Source of the DNA: CAYXVF01 sp964468125
GTDB lineage: Bacteria > Myxococcota > XYA12-FULL-58-9 > CAYXVF01
Assembly: GCA_964468125.1 (NCBI GenBank)
Contig: CAYXVF010000003.1
Location: 59,919-123,918 of the forward strand
Direction of reading: 5' to 3'
Length of the DNA stretch: 64,000 nt
The position numbers and the translations under genes were made by a program. How positions within the stretch are numbered: the stretch's first letter is position 1; every line of letters begins with the position of its first letter. Positions 26,830 to 37,600 of the stretch are shown piece after piece. The notes beneath the pieces were generated by a model. That model was not told where the DNA came from and searched no databases. It worked only from the letters and a program-made list of their open reading frames with translations.

Positions 26830-29800
26830 GCGCACTCATTCGCGACCTGCTCGATCTGCCGGAAGCAGTGCGGAAAGGCGATTTCGTTCAAGGGCTGAAC
26901 GACGGCATCGCAAACCCCGAAGCCACGCTCCGCGACTACGCCATAACGCCCAAGATCGTTCAGTCCTTCGAGAAGGCGCTCTCGATTCTCAAGAGCGCTC
27001 TCGAAGACAACCGGAGCCAAGCCGCGTACCTCGACGGCTCGTTCGGATCGGGCAAATCGCACTTCATGGCGGTTCTTGCGCTCATGCTCGAGAACGACCC
27101 AATCCCATGGCAACGCAGTGAGCTCCATGGCCTCCGCGAGCCGCATCCATGGATCGGCAAAAAGAAGCTCGTCCAATTGCCGATTCACATGCTCGATGCC
27201 CAAGACATGGAGTCGAAGATCCTCGGCACCTACGTCGGTTGGGTCGCCGAGCAGCACCCCGAAGCTCCGGTACCGGCCGTCTATGTCGATGAAGGTTTGT
27301 TTGAGGATGCCCGGGGCCTGCGGTCCCGCATGGGCGACGAGGCGTTCTTTGAGGAGCTCAACGGCGGCGCGAAGAAAGCGGCGACGGGTTGGGGAAAGCG
27401 AGGAGTCACCACCGCCTGGGATGCCAGCTCCTTTGAAGCTGCAGCATCGAGCGCCTACCTAGGCGACGAAGACCGTGACGCTCAGAGTCCACGCGCCAGG
27501 CTCTTCAGCGACCTCGTCCGAACCTTCTTCTCGTCTTGGACATCCCAGCGGTCACGATTTGTCGACCTCGATACCGGGCTCGGTGTCGTGAGCCGCCACG
27601 CCAAGGCCCTGGGCTACGATGGCGTGGTCCTCTTCCTGGACGAGCTCATCCTCTGGCTCGCCGGGCGCTCAGGCGACCTGCCGTTTGTCGGCAAAGAGGT
27701 TCAGAAGCTCGTGAAGCTCAAAGAGGCTCAGGATGCGGACCGTGTGATCCCCATCGTAAGCTTTATCGCCAGGCAGCGCGCGTTGTCCGACTTTCTCGGC
27801 GAGGAGGCTCAGGGCGCCGTCCGCGACCAGCTTTCGAGAAACCTTTCTCACCACGAAGGGCGGTTCGACTACGTAACTCTCGCCGACAGCAACTTGCCGG
27901 CGATCATCAAGCACCGAGTGGTGCGGCCTCGCGACGAAGCTTCATCGGAAAAGCTAAAGGATGACTTTGCGAAGATCTGGCGCGCGTCGGGACAGGCTGC
28001 GAGCGTCCTCATTGGCAGCGAAGGGGATGAAGAGGCGTTCAAGCAGGTCTACCCGTTTTCGCCTGCGCTCGTAGAGGCGTTGGTCGCGCTCTCCGACAGC
28101 TTGCAGCGCGAACGCACCGCGATTCGAATTCTGATGGAGCTTCTGGTCGAACACCTTCCTGACCTCGAGCTCGGTCGAGTCGTTCCCGTGGGCGATGCCT
28201 TTGACGCGTTGGCGGAGAGCGAAGACCCGATCGACGACCCGGTCATGAAGGCTCGCTTCGACCGTGCGCGGGACCTCTACCGCAACGGCTTTCTCCCGAT
28301 GATTCGTCAACGACATGGGACGAACAACGCGACCGAGTGCCAGCGACTCAGGGAAGACCACAACCGGCGCCTTGGCTGCTCTCTCTGCCCAAAGAAGTCG
28401 TGCCGAGATGACAACCGACTGGCCAAGACGCTCCTGATGGCGGCGCTTGTTCCCAAGGCAAAGCCCTTCGCAGACCTGACGGTCAAGCGCCTGGTCCATC
28501 TCAACCACGGAACAATCGCCTCGCCGATTGAAGGCGCGGAAATGCAGGTGGCGGCAGGACGGATTCGAGAATGGGCCGGCCAGATTTCGGCAATTCGACT
28601 GGGCGAGCAGATGGACCCCGAAGTCTCGGTCCACCTCTCCGACTTCGATCCCAAGCCGATTCTCGCCGCGGCGGCCGACGCGGATAAGCCGGGAGTTCGT
28701 AAGAACACGATGCGGCGGCTCCTCTTTGAGGCGTTGGGCCTGCAGCCGGACGGGAGCATCGTCGAGTCCGACCAAAACTACTTCGGCACCAAACGCCCAG
28801 GCCGCGTTCGCTACGGCAACGTGCGAGAGATGGACGACGACACGTTGACTGCTCCCGACTCCGTCGAGTGGCAGGTGATCCTCGACTATCCGTTCGACGA
28901 TCGCGGTCACGGTCCAAACGACGATCTCGCGCGCGTCGAATCGTATCGAGATGCACGCTCGGGCTCGACCAAGCCCAACCCGACCGTCGTTTGGTTACCG
29001 ACCTTCTTTTCCCGCGAGATGGAGGACGAGCTCGGTCGGCTCGTTGTGCTCGAACACATTCTCGATGGCGACACCAACCGCTACCTCGGACATCTTCGTA
29101 TTGAGGACCAGCAGACTGCAAAGGCGGACCTGTCGAGCTTGCGTGCGCAGAAGGAAGCGTTGATTAAGCGAAGCCTTTCCGGCGCCTACGGACTCACGAG
29201 TGCCGACAAGTCGACATTGCTCGACCCGTCGCGAACTGTAGATGAGCACATTCTTCCACTGCTCGACGACCTCGAAATCCGAGGCGTCCTGGCGGGAAAC
29301 ATGCGGGACGGACTAAAGCAGGTCGTCGACGCTCTGCTGTCAAAGCGCTACCCACACCATCCGCGTTTTGATGGTCAGGTGACAGCATCGCGGCTCGAGC
29401 GCATACGCCAGCTCTTGGAGCGGCTGCTCGACACCCACGAGCACCGCATGAATGTTGAAAAGGGAGAACGGAACGACCTCAGGGCGTACTGCGACCCGCT
29501 TGGCCTGACAGACACTGGTGACATTGCCACCGTACTTCGAGACCGCCCACTCCAGGACATAGAACAGGCCCGCCAACAACGCGGGATTGATACGCCCAAG
29601 GTGAAGGACGTCCGCGGCTGGCTCGACCCCGGCGGCACACGGGGTCTCGTGCCCGAGGTGCAGGACCTTCTGATTTGGACCTGGTGCGTGTGGAGTGGAC
29701 GAACCCTCGAGAAAGACGGTCGGCCGTATTCGCTCGCACGACTCGGCAAGCTCGCGGACGACGCGCTCCTGCTCAAGCCGGAGCTTCCTTCAGCCGCGCA

Positions 29801-30530
29801 CTGGTCGGATGCGGTGAATCGAGCTGGTGAGCTTTTCGGAATCGCCCTGCCGGGGCGCTCTCTGACCGCCAAGAACCTGGCGACATTCGTTGAGCGCGTT
29901 CAATCCAAGTGCTCCGAGTACGAGGATGCCAAGAAACTCGTCGACGCCCTCGAGAACAAGATGAACACATGGGCACACCCGACGAACGCTCCCCGGCTAG
30001 CCACCGCGCGGGCTGGTGCTGAACTGCTCAGCCGCCTTCAAGACTCCCAGGGGGCGAACGTCGTACGAGAGCTCGCGGAGTACGCGCCTGCAACGTCCTT
30101 TAACGCGATCGCCCGCAACTATACCTCGGCAACCGCCACCCTCCGCCTCCTCACCGAACGCCCCCGCTGGGTCCTCTTCGACCAGGTCCGAAACCTGACT
30201 CGAGACCCCGGCAAGGAACATCGCGCCACCCAGCTGTTGGATGATCTGCGTGCGCTTCTGTCTGCGGACGAGCTCAACCAAATGCTCTCAGATGGGCTGA
30301 GCAACCTCACCCGTCGCGCCGAGGACGTCCTAAGAGTTGAGACAAATCCAGAAGAGCCGGACCCCGGATGGACGACCTCGCTCAGCAAGTCGGTACGGAT
30401 CGAGCGCACGGCGGACGTGGGCGAAAGGCTTCGCGCACTTACAAAAGAGGTTGAGGAGGCCGCCGCTGGGGCCGATGAGCTTCGTGTCGATGTTTCCGTC
30501 ACCGTTAGCCGTAAGGAGCCCAAGCGGTGA
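26826..30530 (+). CDS. pglY: PglY: large P-loop ATPase of type 2 BREX
   Basis: The 1234-residue ATPase has Walker A GSFGSGKS at residues 71-78 and a Walker B-like strand VVLFLDELILW near 265-275. The middle region contains a cysteine cluster (CQRLR...CSLCPKKSCRD) that could bind zinc. PglY corresponds to BrxC of other BREX types and is required for restriction. It starts ATG overlapping the pglX stop (ATGA) and ends overlapping the GTG of pglZ (GTGA). Confidence 0.92.
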   Translation: MSALIRDLLDLPEAVRKGDFVQGLNDGIANPEATLRDYAITPKIVQSFEKALSILKSALEDNRSQAAYLDGSFGSGKSHFMAVLALMLENDPIPWQRSELHGLREPHPWIGKKKLVQLPIHMLDAQDMESKILGTYVGWVAEQHPEAPVPAVYVDEGLFEDARGLRSRMGDEAFFEELNGGAKKAATGWGKRGVTTAWDASSFEAAASSAYLGDEDRDAQSPRARLFSDLVRTFFSSWTSQRSRFVDLDTGLGVVSRHAKALGYDGVVLFLDELILWLAGRSGDLPFVGKEVQKLVKLKEAQDADRVIPIVSFIARQRALSDFLGEEAQGAVRDQLSRNLSHHEGRFDYVTLADSNLPAIIKHRVVRPRDEASSEKLKDDFAKIWRASGQAASVLIGSEGDEEAFKQVYPFSPALVEALVALSDSLQRERTAIRILMELLVEHLPDLELGRVVPVGDAFDALAESEDPIDDPVMKARFDRARDLYRNGFLPMIRQRHGTNNATECQRLREDHNRRLGCSLCPKKSCRDDNRLAKTLLMAALVPKAKPFADLTVKRLVHLNHGTIASPIEGAEMQVAAGRIREWAGQISAIRLGEQMDPEVSVHLSDFDPKPILAAAADADKPGVRKNTMRRLLFEALGLQPDGSIVESDQNYFGTKRPGRVRYGNVREMDDDTLTAPDSVEWQVILDYPFDDRGHGPNDDLARVESYRDARSGSTKPNPTVVWLPTFFSREMEDELGRLVVLEHILDGDTNRYLGHLRIEDQQTAKADLSSLRAQKEALIKRSLSGAYGLTSADKSTLLDPSRTVDEHILPLLDDLEIRGVLAGNMRDGLKQVVDALLSKRYPHHPRFDGQVTASRLERIRQLLERLLDTHEHRMNVEKGERNDLRAYCDPLGLTDTGDIATVLRDRPLQDIEQARQQRGIDTPKVKDVRGWLDPGGTRGLVPEVQDLLIWTWCVWSGRTLEKDGRPYSLARLGKLADDALLLKPELPSAAHWSDAVNRAGELFGIALPGRSLTAKNLATFVERVQSKCSEYEDAKKLVDALENKMNTWAHPTNAPRLATARAGAELLSRLQDSQGANVVRELAEYAPATSFNAIARNYTSATATLRLLTERPRWVLFDQVRNLTRDPGKEHRATQLLDDLRALLSADELNQMLSDGLSNLTRRAEDVLRVETNPEEPDPGWTTSLSKSVRIERTADVGERLRALTKEVEEAAAGADELRVDVSVTVSRKEPKR

Positions 30531-33298
30531 GTCAGGCACCGACACTCAGTGTGGCGGAGGTCCGGCAAGAGGTCGAGCGGATATTTCGCCACGAGCACCG
30601 CTCGCACCTGGTCGCGCTATTCGGCCAAGGAGCAACGAGCGAGTTTGAGTCGGACGGAAAGCGCTGGCGGGTGATCCCAACGCGTTGTGAGCTCGACCTG
30701 AGAGAGCAGCTTCCGGGACCCGCCGAACAGAGGTCCGCGTCCAACGTGTATCTCGTAGATTGGGAACGGGACGTGCTGCCCCTCGATATCTCCTGCCGGC
30801 TGGCCGGGGGGCGTCTCTATCACGTGGCCCGTGATGCACGCCTCGCCGCGCTGTTCGGAGCGCGTCGCGTTGAGCCCGGTCTTGCCGGGAGTGCGTTGGC
30901 CAAGCTCTTCCTCGCTGGGGCACCTGGTCAGCCGCGAAAGATCCAGGGGCTTCAACTCACGAAAGAGGTCGCCTGGACAAACCTGCTGGAGACTAGGTTT
31001 CAGCTACCGGGCTCGCGCCTCGGCTCGCTCGGTTCGTTTCTGGCTTGGGCTGCCTCCCACGACGGAGGTCCTGCCTTCGTGCGCCAGGCCGAAGCGGACG
31101 ACCTATGGCGCAACGTTCGCCGGGAGCTAAGCGATTGGATCAGCGCTTCGCTTGGCGACGCTGCCGCCGTGGTCTGGCAAGCCTGGGAGCTCGGTGTGGC
31201 GGGCCGCATACTTGAGGTTCTCCCGCTCCTCCATGCGCGACACGCAATTGACGACTACGCAGCCGGTCAACTCGCTGGGCAACTCGCAGCATGGCTTCCG
31301 CAGATGGCCGGTCCCGTGAGGCATGCTGAAGCCACCTTAGCGAGCAATGAGACGATATCCGACGCGCTGCCTACCGAGAGACGTGAGCGACACTCGCTTC
31401 TGGACCGGAGTCAGGCTCTCGCCGAGTCCGCCGGACTAGGCGACGTTGCTGCGAAGAGCATCTTCCTGCCTGGAGGTCATCGCGCGCGTGAGCTCCAACT
31501 TGCCGAAGCGGTCAATAGCTTCGTCGACGAGCCTTCGTCAGAAACTGCCGGCGCGGTGGTCAATACACTGAGTCAGCTGGAGCAGCATGTACTCGACGCC
31601 GAACTGCGCGCCGGCGATCATCGCGAGGCGCGGAAGAGTCTCGGACGGATCGCTCTGTGGCTGTGCAGCAGAGAAACCGAGAGACCGCCGGGAACCCGGT
31701 GGCAGCCAGCTGTGGATCTTGCTCGAGAGTACGCAGAAGACGGTGGCTACGTAGAGTGGGCTCGCCAGCAACTACGGGGGCTTCGGGGAGCAGACGAATC
31801 ACTTCTCAAAGCCGCGCGACAACTCGAGCAGCGCGCCGTGGAAGCACTGCAGAGGGACCACCGTGCATTCGCCGAGGCCTACGTTGCCTGGCTAGACGCC
31901 GGCAAGCCCTCGGCATCCGCTGTCCCTATCGAAGACCTTGGAAAAGACGTCATTGCTGCGTTCTTGAAAGCGGACGAGCGACGAAAGCTTCTGGTTGTCT
32001 TGATGGATGGCATGAGTCACGCCGCCGCGGTTCAGATCCTCACGCGAGTGGGTAAGTCGCGCCGATGGGGCCCCATCGCGTGGCGCAAGGCGAACTGGAA
32101 CGGTGTGCTGCCTCTACCTCCTGTCCTGGCGGTTGCTCCGACGCTCACCGAGCTGAGTCGGGCCGCGTTCTTCGCGGGAAAGGCAGACCCAAAGTTCGGC
32201 GAGCAAGGAACCGACAAAGATCCCACCCGGTGGAAATCCCATCGAGCGATAGCGCCGATGCTCGACGAAGATGCCCCCCCCCTCTTCCTCCGCCGCGACA
32301 TCTTGAGTGGTCACGATCTGGCGGGTGACATTCGAGATGCGATTCGGGGCGACTCGCGTGCCGTTGCGGTGGTTGTGAACGCCGTGGACGAAGAGCTCAG
32401 CGGCAGCGTGCAGGTCGCCAAAGACTACAGCCTTGCTCCGATCCTGCCTCTCGAAGCTTTGCTGAGCGCTGCCGAGGAGGGAGAACGTGCGGTGCTGCTG
32501 GTGGCTGACCACGGGCACATCCTCGGCGATAGCGCACAGACCCTCGAAGGCCGGCTCGGCCGCGACCGGCCCGGGGGAGCACGTTGGCGAGCTCTCGCGG
32601 AAAACGAAGATGCGCAGCCCGAGGAAGTGGTGTTGCCAAAGGGCTCGTGGGTTCCCCGAGGTTGGGACCGCGTTGCCACGCTCTGGGATCCGACAGTCAC
32701 CAACCGCTCGGCCAAATACGGTGAACATGGTGGGCTCTCACTAGCTGAGGCGGTTGCGCCGGCGCTCTTGATTGCTCCTGAATGGCTCGAGCGGACGTCG
32801 CCCGACGATCCCGACCTCGCCGTACGCCCCATGCCAATCCCGTCTTGGTGGGAGTTGGAGGTGCGCAAGCCGAGACCCGCCATCGTTCAAGAGACTCCGG
32901 CGCCGAAACCCACGACCGGACAGATTCCTCTTCTGCCTTCAGTCGACACCGCACAAAAAACGACGACAACGACGGCCAAGCCGACCCAGCAAGATCACCC
33001 ATTGGTACAAGCACTGCAAAAATCGCCAGTATTTAAGGCTCAGGTCGAAGGACGAAAGGACGCCGAGGTTGGGCGGGTTCTCGAGGCGTTAACAATCATC
33101 GCCGGGGCTGGTGACGCAATCAGCGACCATGAGTTTGCGCGAGATTTAGGAACGAGCAAGCACCGAGTGGCAGGGTTCATCGCACGGATGGGAATGCTCA
33201 ATTTCGACGGTTACGCGATGGTTGAATACGATCGAGCCGCCAAGCAGGTGGTGCTGAATCGCACTCGCTTGGTGCAGCAGTATGGGCTGAAGCTATGA
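30527..33298 (+). CDS. pglZ: PglZ: alkaline-phosphatase-superfamily protein of BREX
   Basis: The 923-residue protein contains the PglZ domain, with VVLMDGMSHAAAVQIL near residue 490 and VLLVADHGHILGDS near 658, the metal-binding elements of the alkaline-phosphatase fold. The C-terminus (RVLEALTIIAGAGDAISDHEFARDLGTSKHRVAGFIARMGML) is a winged helix. PglZ is the one gene common to all BREX types; related proteins have been reported as metal-dependent nucleases or phosphatases. It starts at GTG coupled to pglY and ends ATGA-overlapped with brxD. A Thr/Lys/Pro-rich hinge (about 785-830) separates the core from the winged helix. Confidence 0.92.
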   Translation: MSQAPTLSVAEVRQEVERIFRHEHRSHLVALFGQGATSEFESDGKRWRVIPTRCELDLREQLPGPAEQRSASNVYLVDWERDVLPLDISCRLAGGRLYHVARDARLAALFGARRVEPGLAGSALAKLFLAGAPGQPRKIQGLQLTKEVAWTNLLETRFQLPGSRLGSLGSFLAWAASHDGGPAFVRQAEADDLWRNVRRELSDWISASLGDAAAVVWQAWELGVAGRILEVLPLLHARHAIDDYAAGQLAGQLAAWLPQMAGPVRHAEATLASNETISDALPTERRERHSLLDRSQALAESAGLGDVAAKSIFLPGGHRARELQLAEAVNSFVDEPSSETAGAVVNTLSQLEQHVLDAELRAGDHREARKSLGRIALWLCSRETERPPGTRWQPAVDLAREYAEDGGYVEWARQQLRGLRGADESLLKAARQLEQRAVEALQRDHRAFAEAYVAWLDAGKPSASAVPIEDLGKDVIAAFLKADERRKLLVVLMDGMSHAAAVQILTRVGKSRRWGPIAWRKANWNGVLPLPPVLAVAPTLTELSRAAFFAGKADPKFGEQGTDKDPTRWKSHRAIAPMLDEDAPPLFLRRDILSGHDLAGDIRDAIRGDSRAVAVVVNAVDEELSGSVQVAKDYSLAPILPLEALLSAAEEGERAVLLVADHGHILGDSAQTLEGRLGRDRPGGARWRALAENEDAQPEEVVLPKGSWVPRGWDRVATLWDPTVTNRSAKYGEHGGLSLAEAVAPALLIAPEWLERTSPDDPDLAVRPMPIPSWWELEVRKPRPAIVQETPAPKPTTGQIPLLPSVDTAQKTTTTTAKPTQQDHPLVQALQKSPVFKAQVEGRKDAEVGRVLEALTIIAGAGDAISDHEFARDLGTSKHRVAGFIARMGMLNFDGYAMVEYDRAAKQVVLNRTRLVQQYGLKL

Positions 33299-34644
33299 GT
33301 GACGAGCGCAGCGTTCTACTCCGGAAGGATGCCATCGAAGCCTTGCGTCGAGGTACCGTTCCCAAACGTGGGCTGGACCTCTTCGCCGTTGGCACGGAGC
33401 GGTTCGCTAGCGCGCTCGATGAGGAGCTCGAGACCGTCTCTCGCGGCGGCGCTGTTTTCAAAGCAATTCGCGGCGATTTCGGCTGCGGTAAGAGTTTCAC
33501 CGCGCGGTGGTACCAGCAACGAGCGCTTGACGCTGGCTTTGCGGTCGCTGAGGTGCAGATTTCAGAGAACGACACGCCGCTGCACAAGCTGGAAACCGTC
33601 TACCGCCGCGCCATGGAGGGCCTTCGAACACGCGAGTGGAACGAAGGGGCGTTTCGAAATCTCCTTTCCGAATGGCTGCTCTCCCTCGAAGACGAAGTAA
33701 TCGAAACCGGTGTGGACGAGTCAGACGCGGACGCACTCGCCAAGGAAGTCGGAAAGCTACTCGAGGGGCGGTTGGCGAAGGTCAGCGCGATCCAGCCCCA
33801 GTTCGCAGCCGCACTGCGGGCCTGCCACGAGGCCCAGGTCCGAGAAGACTACGCCACAGCAGAGGGTCTGATGGCGTGGTTGATGGCGCAGCCGAATGTC
33901 GGCGCAGACATCAAGCGTAAGGCGGGTTTGAAGGGCGACGTCGACCACACCGGTGCGCTGGGTTTTCTTCGTGGGCTTCTAACTGTCCTCACTCAAGCCA
34001 AGCGCAACGGCTTGATGATTGTGCTCGACGAAGTCGAGACGATCCAACGTGTGAGAGCCGACAGCCGCGAACGAAGCCTGAACGCACTTCGGCAACTGAT
34101 CGACGATCTCTATGGCGGCCGCTTCCCTGGCCTCTACGTTTTGATCACAGGAACGCCCGCTTTCTTTGATGGCGCACATGGGGTCCGCCGCCTTCCGCCT
34201 CTCGCCCAACGGCTCCACGTGGACTTTGGCAAAGACCCGCGCTTCGACAACCCACGCGATGTTCAGCTTCGGCTGCAGTCATTTGACCTCGAGCGACTGG
34301 TAACGGTGGGCAAAAAGGTCCGCGACATCTTTCCCTCTGAGCATCATGCGCGCATCCAACAGAAGGTGACCGACGACGTCATCAAGTCGCTTGCGCACGG
34401 GGTTGCAGGAAAGCTCGGCGGCCGAGCTGGCGTGGCACCAAGAATCTTCCTTCGCAAGCTCGTCGCGGGCGTACTCGACCGAGTAGATATGTTTGAGGAG
34501 TTCGAACCGAAGCGCGACTTCGAGCTCGTCGTCGACACCAATGAGCTCTCCGCAGAAGAACGAAACGCAGCAGGTATCGAGCGCTCGGTAGACGATATCG
34601 AAATCGACTTGAGCGCGGGCAAGTCCGACGAGGAGCTCGACTAA
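33295..34644 (+). CDS. brxD: BrxD: ATP-binding protein of type 2 BREX
   Basis: The 449-residue AAA-like ATPase has Walker A GDFGCGKS at 60-67 and Walker B MIVLDEVE around 242-247, followed by ALRQLIDDLYGGRFPGLYVLITGTPAFFDG (sensor region). Length, motifs and position between pglZ and the helicase match BrxD of type 2 and type 6 BREX. The ATG overlaps the pglZ stop by four bases; its stop TAA is immediately followed by the brxHI ATG. It probably works with BrxHI, but its biochemical role is not established. Confidence 0.92.
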   Translation: MSDERSVLLRKDAIEALRRGTVPKRGLDLFAVGTERFASALDEELETVSRGGAVFKAIRGDFGCGKSFTARWYQQRALDAGFAVAEVQISENDTPLHKLETVYRRAMEGLRTREWNEGAFRNLLSEWLLSLEDEVIETGVDESDADALAKEVGKLLEGRLAKVSAIQPQFAAALRACHEAQVREDYATAEGLMAWLMAQPNVGADIKRKAGLKGDVDHTGALGFLRGLLTVLTQAKRNGLMIVLDEVETIQRVRADSRERSLNALRQLIDDLYGGRFPGLYVLITGTPAFFDGAHGVRRLPPLAQRLHVDFGKDPRFDNPRDVQLRLQSFDLERLVTVGKKVRDIFPSEHHARIQQKVTDDVIKSLAHGVAGKLGGRAGVAPRIFLRKLVAGVLDRVDMFEEFEPKRDFELVVDTNELSAEERNAAGIERSVDDIEIDLSAGKSDEELD

Positions 34645-37600
34645 ATGAGTGCCTTCGACAGGCTTAGCCCGGCGCTGAAGTACCACATCGTCAACACGCT
34701 GGGATGGCCTGACCTGCGGCCGGTTCAGAAACTCACGATCAACACAGTCCTCGACGGAAAGAACTGCGTGGTGCTTGCGCCCACCGCAGGCGGCAAGACC
34801 GAAGCGTCCTTCTTTCCTCTGCTCTCGGCGACGGATCAGAACGACTGGCGGCCTGTCTCAACCATCTACCTCTCGCCCATCAAAGCGCTGTTGAACAACC
34901 AAGAAGCGCGCATCGAGCACTACGCGGGGTTGCTAGGGCGCAATGCCTTTAAGTGGCACGGTGATGTGGGACAGAGCGCGCGTTCACGTTTTCTTCGTGA
35001 CCCCGCCGACATCCTTCTCACTACGCCCGAGTCCATCGAAGCGATGCTCATGAGCTCCAAAGTGCCGGCGAGGAGCCTGTTCGCCGGCCTGCAGGCGGTC
35101 ATCGTTGACGAGATCCACGCATTCGCTGATGACGATCGAGGGGCACATCTGTCAGCCATCTTGGAAAGACTCGCGCGCTTCTCCGGCCGAGATTTTCAAC
35201 GCATTGGACTCTCCGCAACCGTCGGCAATCCCGATGAGATTCTCCGTTGGTTAAAGGGTAGCAGTCGGCGCGCCGGAGAGGTGGTCCATCCTGGCGGCGA
35301 GCGCAGTGAGCCGGAGCTCTCTCTCGACTGGGTCGGGAACATAGACAACGCCGCGCACGTGATCGCGAACCTTCACCAGGGCCGTAAACGGTTGGTGTTC
35401 GTGGACTCGCGGAGGAAGGTCGAACGCCTTGGAAGGCGGCTCACCGAGCTCGGAACCGATACTTTTTTGATTCACGGTTCACTCTCGGCATCCGAGCGCC
35501 AGTTCTCGGAGCGGATGTTCGAGGAAGGACAGAACTGCGTCATCGTCGCGACGTCCGCGATGGAGCTCGGTATCGACGTCGGCGACCTCGACCACGTACT
35601 GCAGATCGATAGCCCCGGCAGCGTCGCGAGCTTTCTCCAGCGGATGGGTCGGACGGGCCGACGCGCCGGGACGGTCTCAAACTTCACGTTCCTCTGCACC
35701 TCTGACGACGGGCTTCTCGAAGCAGCCGCAATCATCCAGCTCTTTCGCGAGGGCTTCGTTGAGCCGGTCAAACCGAATCGGCAGGCAAGCCACATCCTCG
35801 CTCACCAGCTCATGGCTCTCGCGCTCCAGCAAGGTGGGATTCCCGCGAGTGACGCACGAGCCTGGTTGCAGGGAGCTTCGGCGTTCCACGAGCTCGAGGA
35901 CGAAGACCTGGAGGCGATCGTCGAGCACATGCTCGGCCGCGACATTCTCGCCGAGACTGATGGGCTCTATTGGCTCGGCAATGAGGGTGAGCGGCGCTAC
36001 GGACGACGGAACTTCAGTGAGCTCTATGCGGTCTTTTCGACGCCCCGGATCGTCGAAGTCCGATGGGGCACTCGCGAGATAGGAACCGTCGACGGGCAGT
36101 TCCTCTCGACCTTGCAGGAAAACAACGACCGAAGTGCGTTCACACTGGGCGGGCGCCCGTGGAAGGTACTGAATGTCGATTGGCGCCGCGGCGTGTGCGC
36201 GGTGGAACCTGCCGAAAATGCACAGGCAGCGCGTTGGCCAGGTAGACCGAAGTTTCTAAGCTTTGAGCTCTGCCAGGCAATGCGCCGAGTTCTCGTCGCT
36301 GAAGAACCGGATCCGAGTTGGTCGCGCCGTGCACGTGAGGCGCTCGCTGAACTCCGTGCGGAGTATAACTTCCTGCATGACGCGCCGGCTCCGCTGATGG
36401 CGCTCCCGAATGACGGCATGCGATGGTGGACGTTTGCGGGCGGCCGCGCGAACACGCTCCTCGCGCGCATGCTCGAGACCGAGCTCGGTGGACGTTGCGT
36501 GGTCCGGAACACGTCGATCGACCTCTTGGGCGACGCGGGTTTGAGCCCCGTCGCCATACGCCAAACCATACGTCAATTCGCAGCTACGGGGCGTCCGAAC
36601 GAGCAAGACGCGCGGCGCTACGCCGACGGTGCGGTGCGAACGCGCGTATCGAAGTTCGAGGAGTGTCTGCCAGAACACTTGTTACATCGTCTCTGGTCGC
36701 GCGCAGGCTTGGACCTACACGGTGCAGAAGATGCTGTCACCGCAACACCGACCCTCGTTGAGGGCGAGGTGCGAGAACCGCCGCGACCGCCGGAAGCCCC
36801 TGAACAGAGCCTGCTCGACAGCAGTTGGGTGAGCGCAAGTAAGACTCGAAACTTCATGCTCCGGGATCCCATTCTCGACTGGTTCGACCTGTACGGAAAA
36901 ACCAATGGATTCAAACGCGACCAGGAGCTCGAAGGCTATGACCCGCGGACAGACTTCACCGAGTTCATCTTTGAGAAGGGTCGCTCCTTCGAGGCGGCGG
37001 TCGTCGAGCATTTGAAGACGTTGGTCGATGTACGGCAGGTAGCACATGACCATCGGGAGATTCGCTCCCCAAACGCCGCGGCGAGAACGCTCGAGGCCAT
37101 GCGAGATGGAGCTTCGATCGTCTTCCAAGGCGTCCTTCATGATCCCGAGAGTATGACGTACGGAGCACCGGACCTTCTCGTTCGAAGCGATGTATTGCGA
37201 CGTCTGTTCCCCGAGGCGATCGAAGACGAAGAGTCGCGAGTGCCGGCCCCCGCGCTCAATGGGGATCACCACTACTGCGTTGTCGACGTGAAGTTCACCA
37301 ACCTCAGCTTGCTGAAGTCCGGGGAGCTCGAAAATAGCGGGTCGTCGAGGGCTTACAAGGCGCAGCTCTTCATCTACAACCGCGCTTTGGGGCGACTGCA
37401 GAGCTATCTCCCTCCACGGGCGTACTTGCTTGGTCGCGGATGGAAACAGGGGCCAGATCGAGGTGCGAGCTGCATGGAGCGGCTTGCTCCTGTCAGCCAC
37501 GCATCGAACCTCAGCAAGGACTACAGCCTCGGCGAAGCGACCGCCGATGCGGTCGAGTGGATTCGGCAGCTCCGAAGCGAAGGTCGATCGTGGAAGGTGT